A stretch of 28,426 bases of DNA from JAKVKY01 sp964293585 (GCA_964293585.1 CAXYYS010000024.1:1-28426); one strand, 5' to 3'. Numbered from the stretch's first letter, positions 8,205 through 15,193 are shown. Translations and numbers: made by a program. The notes: generated from the letters alone by a model not told the origin.

Positions 8205-8711
8205 TTAGTAGGACAAATCCCCGGCCGCTATCCAGCGGTCCACCCTTACCATAAGCCAGCCCACCGGAAAAGCAAGGACTGCATTGGTAAGCGCATAAAC
8301 CAGAGCCGTTTCTCCGTAGCAGGGCAGCCAGCCGGCAAAACTGCCGGCCAAAAAATACTGGGGCACGATAAACAAAACCCGTACTGCCAGGCTGAGGCAG
8401 AAGATAAACAGCGCATGGTAATGATAGTTGGTGCGGTACACGATTTCTTTGATACTCCCGCAGCCAAAACCGATCAAGGTCCTGGTCAGAAGATGAAAGC
8501 CAAAGACGTCTACCGTAAAGATATCCTGGATTAATCCCAGCGCTAACCCGCACAGGCCGCCGGTCTTAGCTCCGCGAAGCATGGCCACGCTATACACAAA
8601 CAATAAGGGCAGGTCAAACCAGACCGACCCGGAAAAAGTTCCAAAGGACGTACTTTGCAAAAGCAAAAATACCAGCGCAACTAACGGCCAGGCCCATAAA
8701 CGTTTGTTCAT
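8205..8711 (-). CDS. mreD: Rod shape-determining membrane protein MreD
   Basis: MreD is a small integral membrane protein of the elongasome that partners MreC. The 168 residues contain about five hydrophobic segments, and the loop GLALGLIQDIFTVDVFGFHLL matches the MreD family pattern of a conserved Gly/Asp-containing motif between membrane helices (shown here as a 21-residue region; the core is GLIQDIFTVDVFG). The start overlaps the mreC stop by four bases, so translation is probably coupled. Sequence conservation in MreD is low, so the position between mreC and the PBP2 gene adds much of the confidence. Confidence 0.9.
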   Translation of the reverse strand: MNKRLWAWPLVALVFLLLQSTSFGTFSGSVWFDLPLLFVYSVAMLRGAKTGGLCGLALGLIQDIFTVDVFGFHLLTRTLIGFGCGSIKEIVYRTNYHYHALFIFCLSLAVRVLFIVPQYFLAGSFAGWLPCYGETALVYALTNAVLAFPVGWLMVRVDRWIAAGDLSY

Positions 8712-9613
8712 GGCTGCACCATCCCCGCAGAAGCTTTGTCGTTTACAGGCGCAGTCTTCTCCGGAACAGCTTCCGGTCCGGGCACACCTGCAGCTTTGGT
8801 GCCAATACCTGCCAGGATAAAAACTTTCTCCAAACTGGCAAGATTGGCTGCCGGTTTAATTTGTGCTAATTTTTGCAAGCCGCCGGCATCTACTTCTATT
8901 TTACTGACCGTACCGATATAGATGCCGGAGGGATATTTACCCCCAACACCGCTGGTAACAATACTATCCCCGTCTTTAATATCAGCTTCACGGGGCAGAT
9001 ACTGCATTTTGAGCGTCGTACCCGTCAAGCTGAGGCCGGTTACTACTCCTACCGCCCTGCTTTCTGCCCGGAGTACCCTGGCCCCAATCCTGGTACGGCT
9101 GCTGCTGATAATCGTCATGCGGGAACTGGAAGGATAAACTTCATCCACCACTCCGGCCAAGCCGCTGCCGGCGATAATCAGCATGCCCTGCTGCACCCCG
9201 TCTTCCCTGCCTTTATCCACCAGGCAGGCATCCCGCAGTTCGCCCATGTTCAAAGCAATAACCCGGGCCGGCACCAGTTTTTGTTCCTGATGCGCGTTCT
9301 TATAACCTACCAACTTATTCAAAAGGGCGTTTTCCGCCTCCAAGTTCTCGATGCGGAAAGCCGCCCCTGTGAGCTGGTCCAACTGCTGCTTCAGGGCAAT
9401 ATTCTCTGCCTGAAGGCTGGCCTTGGTCCTGTTATTTTCTTCCATGTTGACAAGACTGTCGTGCAGCTTGAGCATGGTACCGTTCACCGGGCCCACCACG
9501 GCAGCTACCATCCTGTTAATCAGAGGGAAGCGTGCCCGCTGCTGGATGGCCAGAGCTGTCATCGCCATACACATCAGCACAGCTAGTACGATGAGTAATT
9601 CCTGCTTTTTCAT
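8708..9613 (-). CDS. mreC: Rod shape-determining protein MreC
   Basis: MreC is a bitopic membrane protein that connects MreB, MreD and the PBP2-RodA synthase on the outer face of the membrane. One N-terminal membrane segment covers about residues 5-24. A coiled coil follows at about residues 55-95 (NRTKASLQAENIALKQQLDQ and onward), then the beta-barrel domain with GLAGVVDEVYPSSSRM, TIISSSRTRIGARV and DGDSIVTSGVGGKYPSGI. At 301 residues it is slightly long because of a C-terminal Pro/Ala-rich tail of about 30 residues. It begins six bases after the mreB stop and overlaps mreD by four bases. Confidence 0.95.
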   Translation of the reverse strand: MKKQELLIVLAVLMCMAMTALAIQQRARFPLINRMVAAVVGPVNGTMLKLHDSLVNMEENNRTKASLQAENIALKQQLDQLTGAAFRIENLEAENALLNKLVGYKNAHQEQKLVPARVIALNMGELRDACLVDKGREDGVQQGMLIIAGSGLAGVVDEVYPSSSRMTIISSSRTRIGARVLRAESRAVGVVTGLSLTGTTLKMQYLPREADIKDGDSIVTSGVGGKYPSGIYIGTVSKIEVDAGGLQKLAQIKPAANLASLEKVFILAGIGTKAAGVPGPEAVPEKTAPVNDKASAGMVQP

Positions 9614-9618
9614 GCTGC

Positions 9619-10650
9619 TTACATCCGGCTGTTCGAAGCCATAAAACCACTTTGGTAAATATCAATATTTTCCACGGCAATGCCGGTACCTAAGGCCACA
9701 CAGGCCAGGGCATCATCACTTACATAAACCGGCATCCCTGTTTCCTTGGACAAAAGCCGGTCCAGGTTCCGGAGCAGGGAAGAACCACCTGTCATGACGA
9801 TACCGCGTTCAAAAATATCACTGGCCAGTTCCGGAGGCGTACGCTCCAAAGTGCTGCGCACCGCGTCCACAATATTGGCTACCGGTTCAGCGATACCGCT
9901 GCAGACCTGGTTGGCATTAATCTCCATATTCTTAGGCAGACCTGTAACCAGATCCCTGCCTCTGATTTCCATGGTAGCCGGTTTTTCTACAAACATCGCC
10001 GTCCCCAGTTCAATCTTGATAGTTTCTGCCGTGCGCTCACCAATGAGCAGGCTGAAAGTCTTGCGGATATAATTAACGATGGCATCGTCAATGGCATCAC
10101 CGCCAGTACGGATTGACTTGGGCACCACAATGCCGCCCAAGCTGATAACTGCCACCTCACAAGTACCGCCGCCCACATCGACCACCATGCTGCCGGTAGC
10201 ATCCTGCACCGGCAAACCGGCGCCAATAGCTGCCGCCATAGGCTCCTCGATCAGATACGCCGCCCTGGCACCCGCCTGAATGGTTGCGTCAATAACCGCA
10301 CGCTTTTCCACCTCAGTTACACCGCTAGGTACACCCACCACGATGCGAGGCCGGATAATACTGTGCTTGCCCAGCGCCCTTCTGATAAAATATTTCAGCA
10401 TGGACTGGGTAATATCAAAGTCGGCGATAACGCCATCTTTCATGGGCCGGATGGCCACAATATTGCCCGGTGTACGGCCAATCATCTGTTTCGCCTCAGC
10501 GCCAATAGCCAGGACCTCGTTCGATTCCCGGTTGACCGCCACCACAGAAGGCTCCCGCAAAATAATGCCGCGCCCCTGCACATGCACCAACGTGTTAGCG
10601 GTACCCAAATCTATACCCATATCTCTGCTAAATTTTTTAAAAAAGCCCAT
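9619..10650 (-). CDS. mreB: Actin-like cell-shape protein MreB
   Basis: MreB is a bacterial actin that forms membrane-bound filaments and steers sidewall peptidoglycan synthesis. The 343 residues show the nucleotide-binding signatures: phosphate 1 DLGTANTLVHVQGRGI, the segment VVGVPSGVTEVEKRAV, phosphate 2 VVDVGGGTCEVAVISLGG, and the adenosine motif GIVMTGGSSLLRNLD. The ATG at 10650 is preceded by GAGGT at a suitable distance. It follows radC by 14 bases and starts the mreBCD-mrdA-rodA series. Confidence 0.97.
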   Translation of the reverse strand: MGFFKKFSRDMGIDLGTANTLVHVQGRGIILREPSVVAVNRESNEVLAIGAEAKQMIGRTPGNIVAIRPMKDGVIADFDITQSMLKYFIRRALGKHSIIRPRIVVGVPSGVTEVEKRAVIDATIQAGARAAYLIEEPMAAAIGAGLPVQDATGSMVVDVGGGTCEVAVISLGGIVVPKSIRTGGDAIDDAIVNYIRKTFSLLIGERTAETIKIELGTAMFVEKPATMEIRGRDLVTGLPKNMEINANQVCSGIAEPVANIVDAVRSTLERTPPELASDIFERGIVMTGGSSLLRNLDRLLSKETGMPVYVSDDALACVALGTGIAVENIDIYQSGFMASNSRM

Positions 10651-10664
10651 TTTTAATACCTCGA

Positions 10665-11348
10665 TTATAATTCATGATGCTCTTTAAAACTATAGTAACG
10701 ACCATCACCGATGACCACATGATCTAAAAGCGGAATACCCATGATTTCGCCAGTCCGCACCAGCGCCCTGGTTAATTCTCTATCTTCCTCACTGGGTCTG
10801 GGATCGCCGCTGGGATGGTTATGAGCCACCAGGATAGCAGCAGCATGCCGCAGTACTGCCGGGGCATACACCTCCCGTGGGTGCACCACCGCACAAGTCA
10901 AAGAGCCTTCCGCAATCTGTTTCTGCTCCAGGACCTTGTTCTTGGTGTCCAAAAGGACCACATAAAACTTTTCGTGGTTCTCATTTCTTAGCTTTCCCAT
11001 CAGATACTGAGCTCCATCCCTGGGGGATGTGATATGTTCCTTCTCAATAGCTGATGCGCAAGCCACCCTGCGTCCTAATTCCAAAGCTGCTAAAATTGTT
11101 GCCGCCTTAACTTTGCCAATACCTTTAATACTGTCAAATTCTTCTACCCGCTGATAACGCGCCAAATTTCTGGTCAAGCCCCCGCCTGCCGTTAACTCTT
11201 CGGCAATCCGGAGGGCACTGCGTTCCCTGGTCCCCGTCCTGAGAAGAATAGCGATAAGCTCTGAATCTGTCAGCTCTGCCGCACCCTTCACATACAGTTT
11301 TTCCCGGGGTCTGTCTTCATAATTCAGTTCTTTGATGGTTAACGTCAA
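10665..11348 (-). CDS. radC: RadC family JAMM-domain protein
   Basis: RadC-family protein of 227 residues. The N-terminal half contains a helix-hairpin-helix-like segment (FDSIKGIGKVKAATILAALELGRR). The C-terminal half is a JAMM/MPN metallo domain with the metal-binding signature HNHPSGDPRPSEED. Despite the name, a direct role in DNA repair is not established; the JAMM domain suggests a hydrolase. The start is a TTG at 11348, nine bases after AAGGAG; an in-frame stop lies directly before it. Position upstream of mreB is typical for Bacillota. Confidence 0.94.
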   Translation of the reverse strand: MTLTIKELNYEDRPREKLYVKGAAELTDSELIAILLRTGTRERSALRIAEELTAGGGLTRNLARYQRVEEFDSIKGIGKVKAATILAALELGRRVACASAIEKEHITSPRDGAQYLMGKLRNENHEKFYVVLLDTKNKVLEQKQIAEGSLTCAVVHPREVYAPAVLRHAAAILVAHNHPSGDPRPSEEDRELTRALVRTGEIMGIPLLDHVVIGDGRYYSFKEHHEL

Positions 11349-11398
11349 TCACTTCAACTCCTTTGTCTTTATTTATAGCAGGCCTGCGACTGCGCAAG

Positions 11399-11469
11399 CC
11401 GGACTAGCTTAATTTTCACCCTCACTCTTACCCGGATTAACACTAAATGACCGGATCTAACTTAATTTT
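11399..11469. repeat. Imperfect direct repeat between maf and radC
   Basis: Two near-identical stretches, 11399-11416 (CCGGACTAGCTTAATTTT) and 11451-11469 (CCGGATCTAACTTAATTTT), lie 34 bases apart and differ by two substitutions or one plus a gap. The second overlaps the maf stop codon. A weak seven-base-pair hairpin is at 11382-11399. I see no U-tract, so maf, radC and mreB are probably cotranscribed. The repeat may reflect a small local duplication. Confidence 0.45.
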
Positions 11470-12148
11470 TAGATTCCATGATTTGCCGTACCTGGACATC
11501 TAAGGCTGCCAGCGGCAGTCCTACCACATTATCATATGACCCTTCAATACGGTCACAGAAAAGTGCCGCCCGGCCCTGAACGCCATAGGCCCCTGCCTTG
11601 TCCATGGGTTCACCTGTCGCCACGTAAGCCATAATCTCCGCCGCGCTCAACTTGCGAAAATGTACAGCCGTGCTCACAACCTGCACGGTCTGGCGCTGAC
11701 GGTATAAAACTGCCACTCCCGTCAAAACCTGATGCCATCCGTCCGCAAGGTCCGTCAGCATCCGTACGGCATCCTGCGCATCTACCGGTTTGCCCATGAT
11801 TCGTTCCTGGCGTACCACCACCGTATCTGCGGCTACAATGGGCACGGTAGTTCCTGCCGCTACCGCCTCGGCTGGTATACCGGCGGCCGCAGCCAGCTGA
11901 GCCAGCTGCTTTTGCACTGCCGCAGCTTTCCCGCAGGCATTATAAGCCACTAAAGCTTCGGCGCTCTGCAAAGGCTTGCCCTGATGACACGCCGCCAGCC
12001 AGGAAGGTTCGCCTGCCTGCAGCAAACTTGCCAGTTCCGTAGTTGTTTTCGCTTCTGTAAAGGGAGCCACCCTAACTTCCAATTCCCAGCCCACCTGCTG
12101 CAGCAATTCCTGCCGCCGGGGCGAAGCAGAAGCCAAGATTACCTTCAT
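11462..12148 (-). CDS. maf: Maf family nucleoside-triphosphate pyrophosphatase
   Basis: Maf proteins hydrolyse non-canonical or selected nucleoside triphosphates to monophosphates and are often encoded beside mre genes. The signature ILASASPRRQELL is at the N-terminus, the catalytic region IVAADTVVV and GKPVDAQDAVRMLTDL in the middle, and YVATGEPMDKAGAYGVQG near the end. The protein is 228 residues, longer than the usual 190-200. The excess lies in Ala/Gln-rich inserts around LQAGEPSWLAACHQGKP and VQKQLAQLAAAAGIP. I prefer the ATG at 12148 because it places the signature at the very N-terminus; an ATG at 12160 would add four residues. Confidence 0.92.
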   Translation of the reverse strand: MKVILASASPRRQELLQQVGWELEVRVAPFTEAKTTTELASLLQAGEPSWLAACHQGKPLQSAEALVAYNACGKAAAVQKQLAQLAAAAGIPAEAVAAGTTVPIVAADTVVVRQERIMGKPVDAQDAVRMLTDLADGWHQVLTGVAVLYRQRQTVQVVSTAVHFRKLSAAEIMAYVATGEPMDKAGAYGVQGRAALFCDRIEGSYDNVVGLPLAALDVQVRQIMESKN

Positions 12149-12198
12149 AAATTCGACCATCCTTTACCGACCGGTGCGCATAGCACACACCAACACTG

Positions 12199-12663
12199 CT
12201 ATTTTTTCTTGCTTTCCTGCTCTTTCTTTTTATCTTCTGCTTCGTCTTCTTTTTCAGGTTTGGGATACCACTGGTTGACAATCGCCAGCTGCTGTCCGTA
12301 TTTCAGTACATCCCGCTGCAGTTGTTTAATATAGATACGCCCAATGACACCCCAGATGGCTGTCATGAGCAGGATTACCGCAAACTTTTTCCAGTCCGTC
12401 AAGGCAAAGAAAACCGTCAGCGCATTACCAAACGCCAAACCCGCCAGGACACACAGCGGCACCAGGCCGTAAACCATAAATTTGGCCTTCTTGGGATCAA
12501 ATTCCCTTTGCTCCAGGATAACATTCTCTCCCACCTTGGCACTGATGGAATTCCAGACATCCACGAAACTCCCCTTGTAATCCTGGGTGCTTAACTTATG
12601 ATTAATCCGGACGCGGGCACGCTCACCCTTGCGTTCCAGGACCATGCCGATCAACTCGCTCAT
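12199..12663 (-). CDS. Small two-helix membrane protein, possibly RseC-like
   Basis: A 154-residue protein I do not firmly recognise. The N-terminal 60 residues are soluble and beta-rich (ELIGMVLERKGERARVRI, VGENVILEQREFD). Two hydrophobic segments follow at about residues 65-87 and 93-110, and the tail is highly charged (KPEKEDEAEDKKKEQESKKK). That layout recalls the RseC/MucC-type family, but its usual N-terminal Cys cluster is not visible. The ATG at 12663 has AAGGAG seven bases upstream. It is the last of three small membrane-protein genes before maf. Confidence 0.6.
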   Translation of the reverse strand: MSELIGMVLERKGERARVRINHKLSTQDYKGSFVDVWNSISAKVGENVILEQREFDPKKAKFMVYGLVPLCVLAGLAFGNALTVFFALTDWKKFAVILLMTAIWGVIGRIYIKQLQRDVLKYGQQLAIVNQWYPKPEKEDEAEDKKKEQESKKK

Positions 12664-12700
12664 GCCTTACTCCTTCTTCCGGCCATAGCCGGGTTGTTTC

Positions 12701-12991
12701 TTAATAGGGAACAATAAACAGATACAGGTAGCCACCGCCAAAGATTATCAGGAACATGATAAAAGTTACCAAGAGTCCCATCAAAGTACGTGGATAACCA
12801 AAGTTGATATATTCACCAAAGATACCACGCCGGTTCAGCATAGTATAATTGGTACGTTTCTTAAACCAGCGTTCCTTGTTTTCTTTACCAATAATCTTGG
12901 CCGTAGCAAAACATACGATAAATGCTACCAGCAGCATAATCAAGGCTCGCCCCGTCAACGCTGTAGCAGTCACATGCGACAAATCTTGCAC
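12701..12991 (-). CDS. Hypothetical small membrane protein
   Basis: A 96-residue protein of unknown function with two predicted membrane helices, about residues 14-33 (GRALIMLLVAFIVCFATAKI) and 70-92. A basic loop between them (KENKERWFKKRTNYTMLNRR) suggests that loop faces the cytoplasm. The start is a GTG at 12991 with GAGGT seven bases upstream. It is 16 bases downstream of the 168-residue gene and 37 bases upstream of the 154-residue gene, consistent with one operon. Confidence 0.65.
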   Translation of the reverse strand: MQDLSHVTATALTGRALIMLLVAFIVCFATAKIIGKENKERWFKKRTNYTMLNRRGIFGEYINFGYPRTLMGLLVTFIMFLIIFGGGYLYLFIVPY

Positions 12992-13007
12992 GCTTGTTAC
13001 CTCGCTT

Positions 13008-13514
13008 TCATATCCCTAAATATTTATCCGGTTTTAACCGGCGTAATTCATCCAAAAAATAATCGCTGCAGCAGAAAATTAAGGCTGCCAACTTCTTCTT
13101 ATCCCCTTCAGTGAAACTCAGCATCCGGCAAGGATTGGGGTCCACCATGGAAAAACGGTGAATGTAATGCTTGATACCAGTCTTGCGGAAAAAATTGTGG
13201 GAATATTTGGGAATGATACCTTCTACCTTGTTTAAATCTACCTTATAAGAATGATGCATAAAGAAGCCGGTTGTGATAACTTCCAGTTCGCTATGGCGCA
13301 AAATCAACTCATAACGGAAACAAACTTTCCAAATCCAAAATCCCAGCCAGACGAAATTTAGAAACAGATAAACCGGATTCAAACCCTCGCCATTTCTAAT
13401 CATGTTGGCATCGTAATACCAGGAACAGGCAATAGCCGCCAGCACCAAAATAGCAATTACTTTCTGCGTGGTACCACGTTGTGACTTCTCGCGACAAATT
13501 TCTTTCAAGAACAT
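13008..13514 (-). CDS. Membrane protein with bacterial PH-like domain (unnamed)
   Basis: A 168-residue protein with two adjacent membrane helices at about residues 19-35 (IAILVLAAIACSWYY) and 47-64 (PVYLFLNFVWLGFWIWK). A soluble C-terminal part starts as RYELILRHSELEVITTGFF and continues with SYKVDLNKVEGIIP. That pattern, a membrane hairpin followed by short strands, is like bacterial PH-domain (YdbS/YcdB-type) membrane proteins, but the match is by shape only. GGAGGG sits directly against the ATG at 13514; a TTG at 13508 (codon 3) would have better spacing and may be the real start. Confidence 0.65.
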   Translation of the reverse strand: MFLKEICREKSQRGTTQKVIAILVLAAIACSWYYDANMIRNGEGLNPVYLFLNFVWLGFWIWKVCFRYELILRHSELEVITTGFFMHHSYKVDLNKVEGIIPKYSHNFFRKTGIKHYIHRFSMVDPNPCRMLSFTEGDKKKLAALIFCCSDYFLDELRRLKPDKYLGI

Positions 13515-13554
13515 CCCTCCACACCAGTTAAATCATCTACTCACTAGTCTTATT

Positions 13555-13563
13555 ATTATAACA
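13555..13563 (-). promoter_or_regulatory. Extended -10 promoter for the small membrane-protein genes
   Basis: TGTTATAAT (13563-13555) is a perfect -10 with the TGn extension. No good -35 is visible 16-18 bases upstream, as expected for an extended -10 promoter. The predicted start near 13548 gives a leader of about 35 bases. Confidence 0.6.
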
Positions 13564-13567
13564 AAAA

Positions 13568-13583
13568 TCTACCAAAAATGGTA
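13568..13583 (-). terminator. Second, weaker terminator-like hairpin after the chimera gene
   Basis: A six-base-pair hairpin (CTACCA, four-base loop, TGGTAG) followed on the minus strand by ATTTTTG. It lies just past the stronger terminator at 13609-13642 and just upstream of the next promoter, so it may act as a backup. Confidence 0.45.
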
Positions 13584-13608
13584 GTTATAAATTGTGAAAA
13601 ATATAGGC

Positions 13609-13642
13609 AAAAAAAATCTGCCGGTTTAAGCCAGCAGATTTT
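13609..13642 (-). terminator. Rho-independent terminator of the MmdD-biotin carrier chimera gene
   Basis: On the minus strand AATCTGCTGG and CCGGCAGATT pair over ten base pairs with one G-U and a six-base loop (CTTAAA), followed by a run of eight T. It begins 14 bases past the stop codon at 13656. Confidence 0.85.
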
Positions 13643-13655
13643 AATGGTTATACGC

Positions 13656-14165
13656 TTAACCCAGAACTACCAGAGCTTCGCCAGTATTAACGGCTTGGCC
13701 TTCGTTGACACGAACTTCTGCAACGGTACCATCGCAAGGAGCCATGATTTCATTTTGCATCTTCATAGCTTCCAACATGATCAGCACATCGCCGGACTTA
13801 ACAGCATCGCCAGCCTTGAAATTAATCTTGCTGATCTTACCGGGCATCGGAGCTGCCACAGTAGTTGCGCCAGCCGGTGCAGCCTTAGGAGCAGGAGCAG
13901 CTGCAGGTGCTGCAACGGGTGCTTCTTCAGCTTCCGGAGCGGCTTCCGTAGCTGCAGCGACTGCTGCTACTTCTTCTTCAGCAGGAGCTGCTACTTCTTC
14001 GACAACAGGTGCCGGAGCGGCTTCTTTCTTTTCTTCTTTCTTCTTGGTCGGGTCTACCATGTACAGCACGTGCATAATGCCCCACAATACAATCAGGACA
14101 ATAAACACAATCGTCATGTTAATCAGTGACACCAGCCAGGGATTAGTGGTTGTTGCTTCTCCCAT
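13656..14165 (-). CDS. Chimeric MmdD-type membrane anchor fused to biotin carrier domain
   Basis: A 169-residue protein built from two parts. Residues 1-43 (MGEATTTNPW... to ...DPTKKK) are identical to the N-terminus of the MmdD protein at 14849-15193 and contain its single membrane helix (about 11-34). A flexible Ala/Pro/Glu-rich linker covers about 44-98. Residues 100-169 are a biotinyl domain differing from MmdC at about 9 of 70 positions, with the biotin-accepting Lys135 in EAMKM. It would give a membrane-tethered biotin carrier for methylmalonyl-CoA decarboxylase, either as an alternative or an additional subunit. The ATG has GGAGGTG six bases upstream. A terminator separates it from mmdC and it has its own candidate promoter. 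The domain identities are firm; the role is inferred. It is not a standard MmdE. Confidence 0.9.
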   Translation of the reverse strand: MGEATTTNPWLVSLINMTIVFIVLIVLWGIMHVLYMVDPTKKKEEKKEAAPAPVVEEVAAPAEEEVAAVAAATEAAPEAEEAPVAAPAAAPAPKAAPAGATTVAAPMPGKISKINFKAGDAVKSGDVLIMLEAMKMQNEIMAPCDGTVAEVRVNEGQAVNTGEALVVLG

Positions 14166-14187
14166 TCTTTACACCTCCAAATATTTC

Positions 14188-14204
14188 GTACAGGATATCT
14201 GTAC
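14188..14204. promoter_or_regulatory. Palindrome in the leader of the chimera gene
   Basis: GTACAG and CTGTAC form perfect six-base arms around GATAT, between the predicted start site (about 14237) and the Shine-Dalgarno. It could be an operator or an mRNA hairpin. Confidence 0.45.
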
Positions 14205-14243
14205 TTCAAACAGTGTTATTATAACAGAGATTTTAAAAAAAAG

Positions 14244-14271
14244 ATAGTAAAAGTTCATAAATTCTTCACAA
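14244..14271 (-). promoter_or_regulatory. Candidate promoter of the chimera gene
   Basis: A -35 TTGTGA (14271-14266) and a -10 TACTAT (14249-14244) are separated by 16 bases. The start would lie near 14237, giving a leader of about 70 bases. Its location downstream of the mmdC terminator supports independent transcription. Confidence 0.5.
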
Positions 14272-14287
14272 ATCATACTTCCGGCTT

Positions 14288-14310
14288 AGTAGTACTATAA
14301 GATTACTACT
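14288..14310. promoter_or_regulatory. Inverted repeat upstream of the chimera promoter, candidate operator
   Basis: Perfect seven-base arms AGTAGTA and TACTACT flank a nine-base spacer, about 17 bases upstream of the -35 box. The position suits an activator or repressor site. No transcription factor is implied by the sequence. Confidence 0.45.
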
Positions 14311-14352
14311 TTAGTATATGTTAAAGGCTTTATCCGCAACGCCATTAGGCAT

Positions 14353-14390
14353 AAAAAAAGTTCTACTGGCCACTAGGGACCAGTAGAACC
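14353..14390 (-). terminator. Strong rho-independent terminator after mmdC
   Basis: GTTCTACTGG and CCAGTAGAAC pair over ten perfect base pairs around a ten-base loop, followed on the minus strand by seven T. It begins 17 bases past the mmdC stop and should end the CoA-transferase/mutase/decarboxylase transcript. Confidence 0.88.
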
Positions 14391-14406
14391 ATTTTGTTAT
14401 GAGTTA

Positions 14407-14799
14407 TTAGCCCAGAACTACCAGGACATCGCCAGTGTTAACGGCTTGGCCTTCGTTGACGCGAACGTCAGCAACCTTGCCATCAGCAGGAGCCATGATT
14501 TCGTTTTGCATCTTCATAGCTTCCAACATGATCAGAACGTCGCCGGACTTAACAGTGTCTCCAGCCTTCTTCAGAATCTTGCTGATCTTACCAGGCATCG
14601 GAGCGGAAACGGTGGTAGCGCCAGCAGCAACCGGTTTAGCAGCAGCTTTCGGAGCAGCCTTCGGAGCAGCAGCTACGGGAGCAGCCTTAGGAGCAGCAGC
14701 AACAGGAGCAGCAGCCTTCGGAGCAGATGCAACTGCGCCGTTGTCTTCAACTTCTACATCATAAGCGGTACCGTTAACGGTAATGGTATACTTTTTCAT
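14407..14799 (-). CDS. mmdC: Methylmalonyl-CoA decarboxylase gamma subunit (biotin carrier)
   Basis: The biotin carboxyl carrier subunit that shuttles CO2 from the MmdA carboxyltransferase site to the membrane decarboxylase. The first 20 residues (KKYTITVNGTAYDVEVED) are the usual short N-terminal strand region. An Ala/Pro/Lys linker with repeated AAPKAAPVAA-like units spans about 25-60, and the biotinyl domain spans 61-130. Biotin attaches at Lys96 in EAMKMQNEI. At 130 residues it is normal for the family. It lies 50 bases after mmdD, with a good AGGAGG before the ATG. Its domain is closely copied in the chimera gene downstream. Confidence 0.93.
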   Translation of the reverse strand: MKKYTITVNGTAYDVEVEDNGAVASAPKAAAPVAAAPKAAPVAAAPKAAPKAAAKPVAAGATTVSAPMPGKISKILKKAGDTVKSGDVLIMLEAMKMQNEIMAPADGKVADVRVNEGQAVNTGDVLVVLG

Positions 14800-14848
14800 G
14801 GATATGAATCCTCCTCTTATTTTTTATTTCTTCCCAGCTCTTGCAAGC

Positions 14849-15193
14849 TTAGAAGCATTCCTTACGTACACTAATTGCTTCTGCAGCAGCATTCAGAGTC
14901 CAAGCATTGGCTCTCTTAATACGCACGCAGGGTACGCCTTCAGAACCAGAAGCAGCAGCTACAGCAGCGGCGATAACGGCGATAATCTCGCTGTCATCAG
15001 CAACAGGTGCAGCTACAGCAGCGGCAGCAGCAGGTGCAGCAGCCGGAGCTTCAACTTCATTTACTTTTTTTTTAGTCGGGTCGACCATATACAGAACATG
15101 CATGATGCCCCAGAGCACAATCAGGACGATAAATACAATCGTCATGTTGATTAGTGACACCAGCCAGGGATTAGTGGTTGTAGCTTCTCCCAT
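14849..15193 (-). CDS. mmdD: Methylmalonyl-CoA decarboxylase delta subunit (OadG family)
   Basis: The small single-helix subunit that anchors and assembles the decarboxylase complex (OadG/MmdD family). The membrane helix is at about residues 11-34 (LVSLINMTIVFIVLIVLWGI). An Ala/Pro linker follows, then a C-terminal region with EIIAVIAAAVAAASG and VRIKRANAW, which in this family contacts the carboxyltransferase. The 114 residues fit. The coding strand has nine consecutive A (15073-15065, Lys41-Lys43). The ATG is preceded by GGAGGTG, and the gene lies 50 bases after mmdA. The first 43 residues are duplicated exactly in the chimera protein. Confidence 0.9.
   Translation of the reverse strand: MGEATTTNPWLVSLINMTIVFIVLIVLWGIMHVLYMVDPTKKKVNEVEAPAAAPAAAAAVAAPVADDSEIIAVIAAAVAAASGSEGVPCVRIKRANAWTLNAAAEAISVRKECF

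Noticed and set aside
10665..10680. TATAAT directly upstream of mreB as a promoter
   Set aside because: No -35 or TGn extension is present at suitable spacing, and it lies too close to the Shine-Dalgarno; cotranscription with radC is simpler.
14480..14760. Ala/Pro/Lys-rich repetitive DNA in mmdC as a tandem repeat or mobile element
   Set aside because: It encodes the flexible linker typical of biotin carrier proteins and is explained by the protein.
13656..14799. Assembly duplication artefact as the source of the MmdD-MmdC chimera
   Set aside because: The duplicated parts differ at many silent positions and in several biotinyl residues, and the chimera has its own RBS, promoter and terminator.
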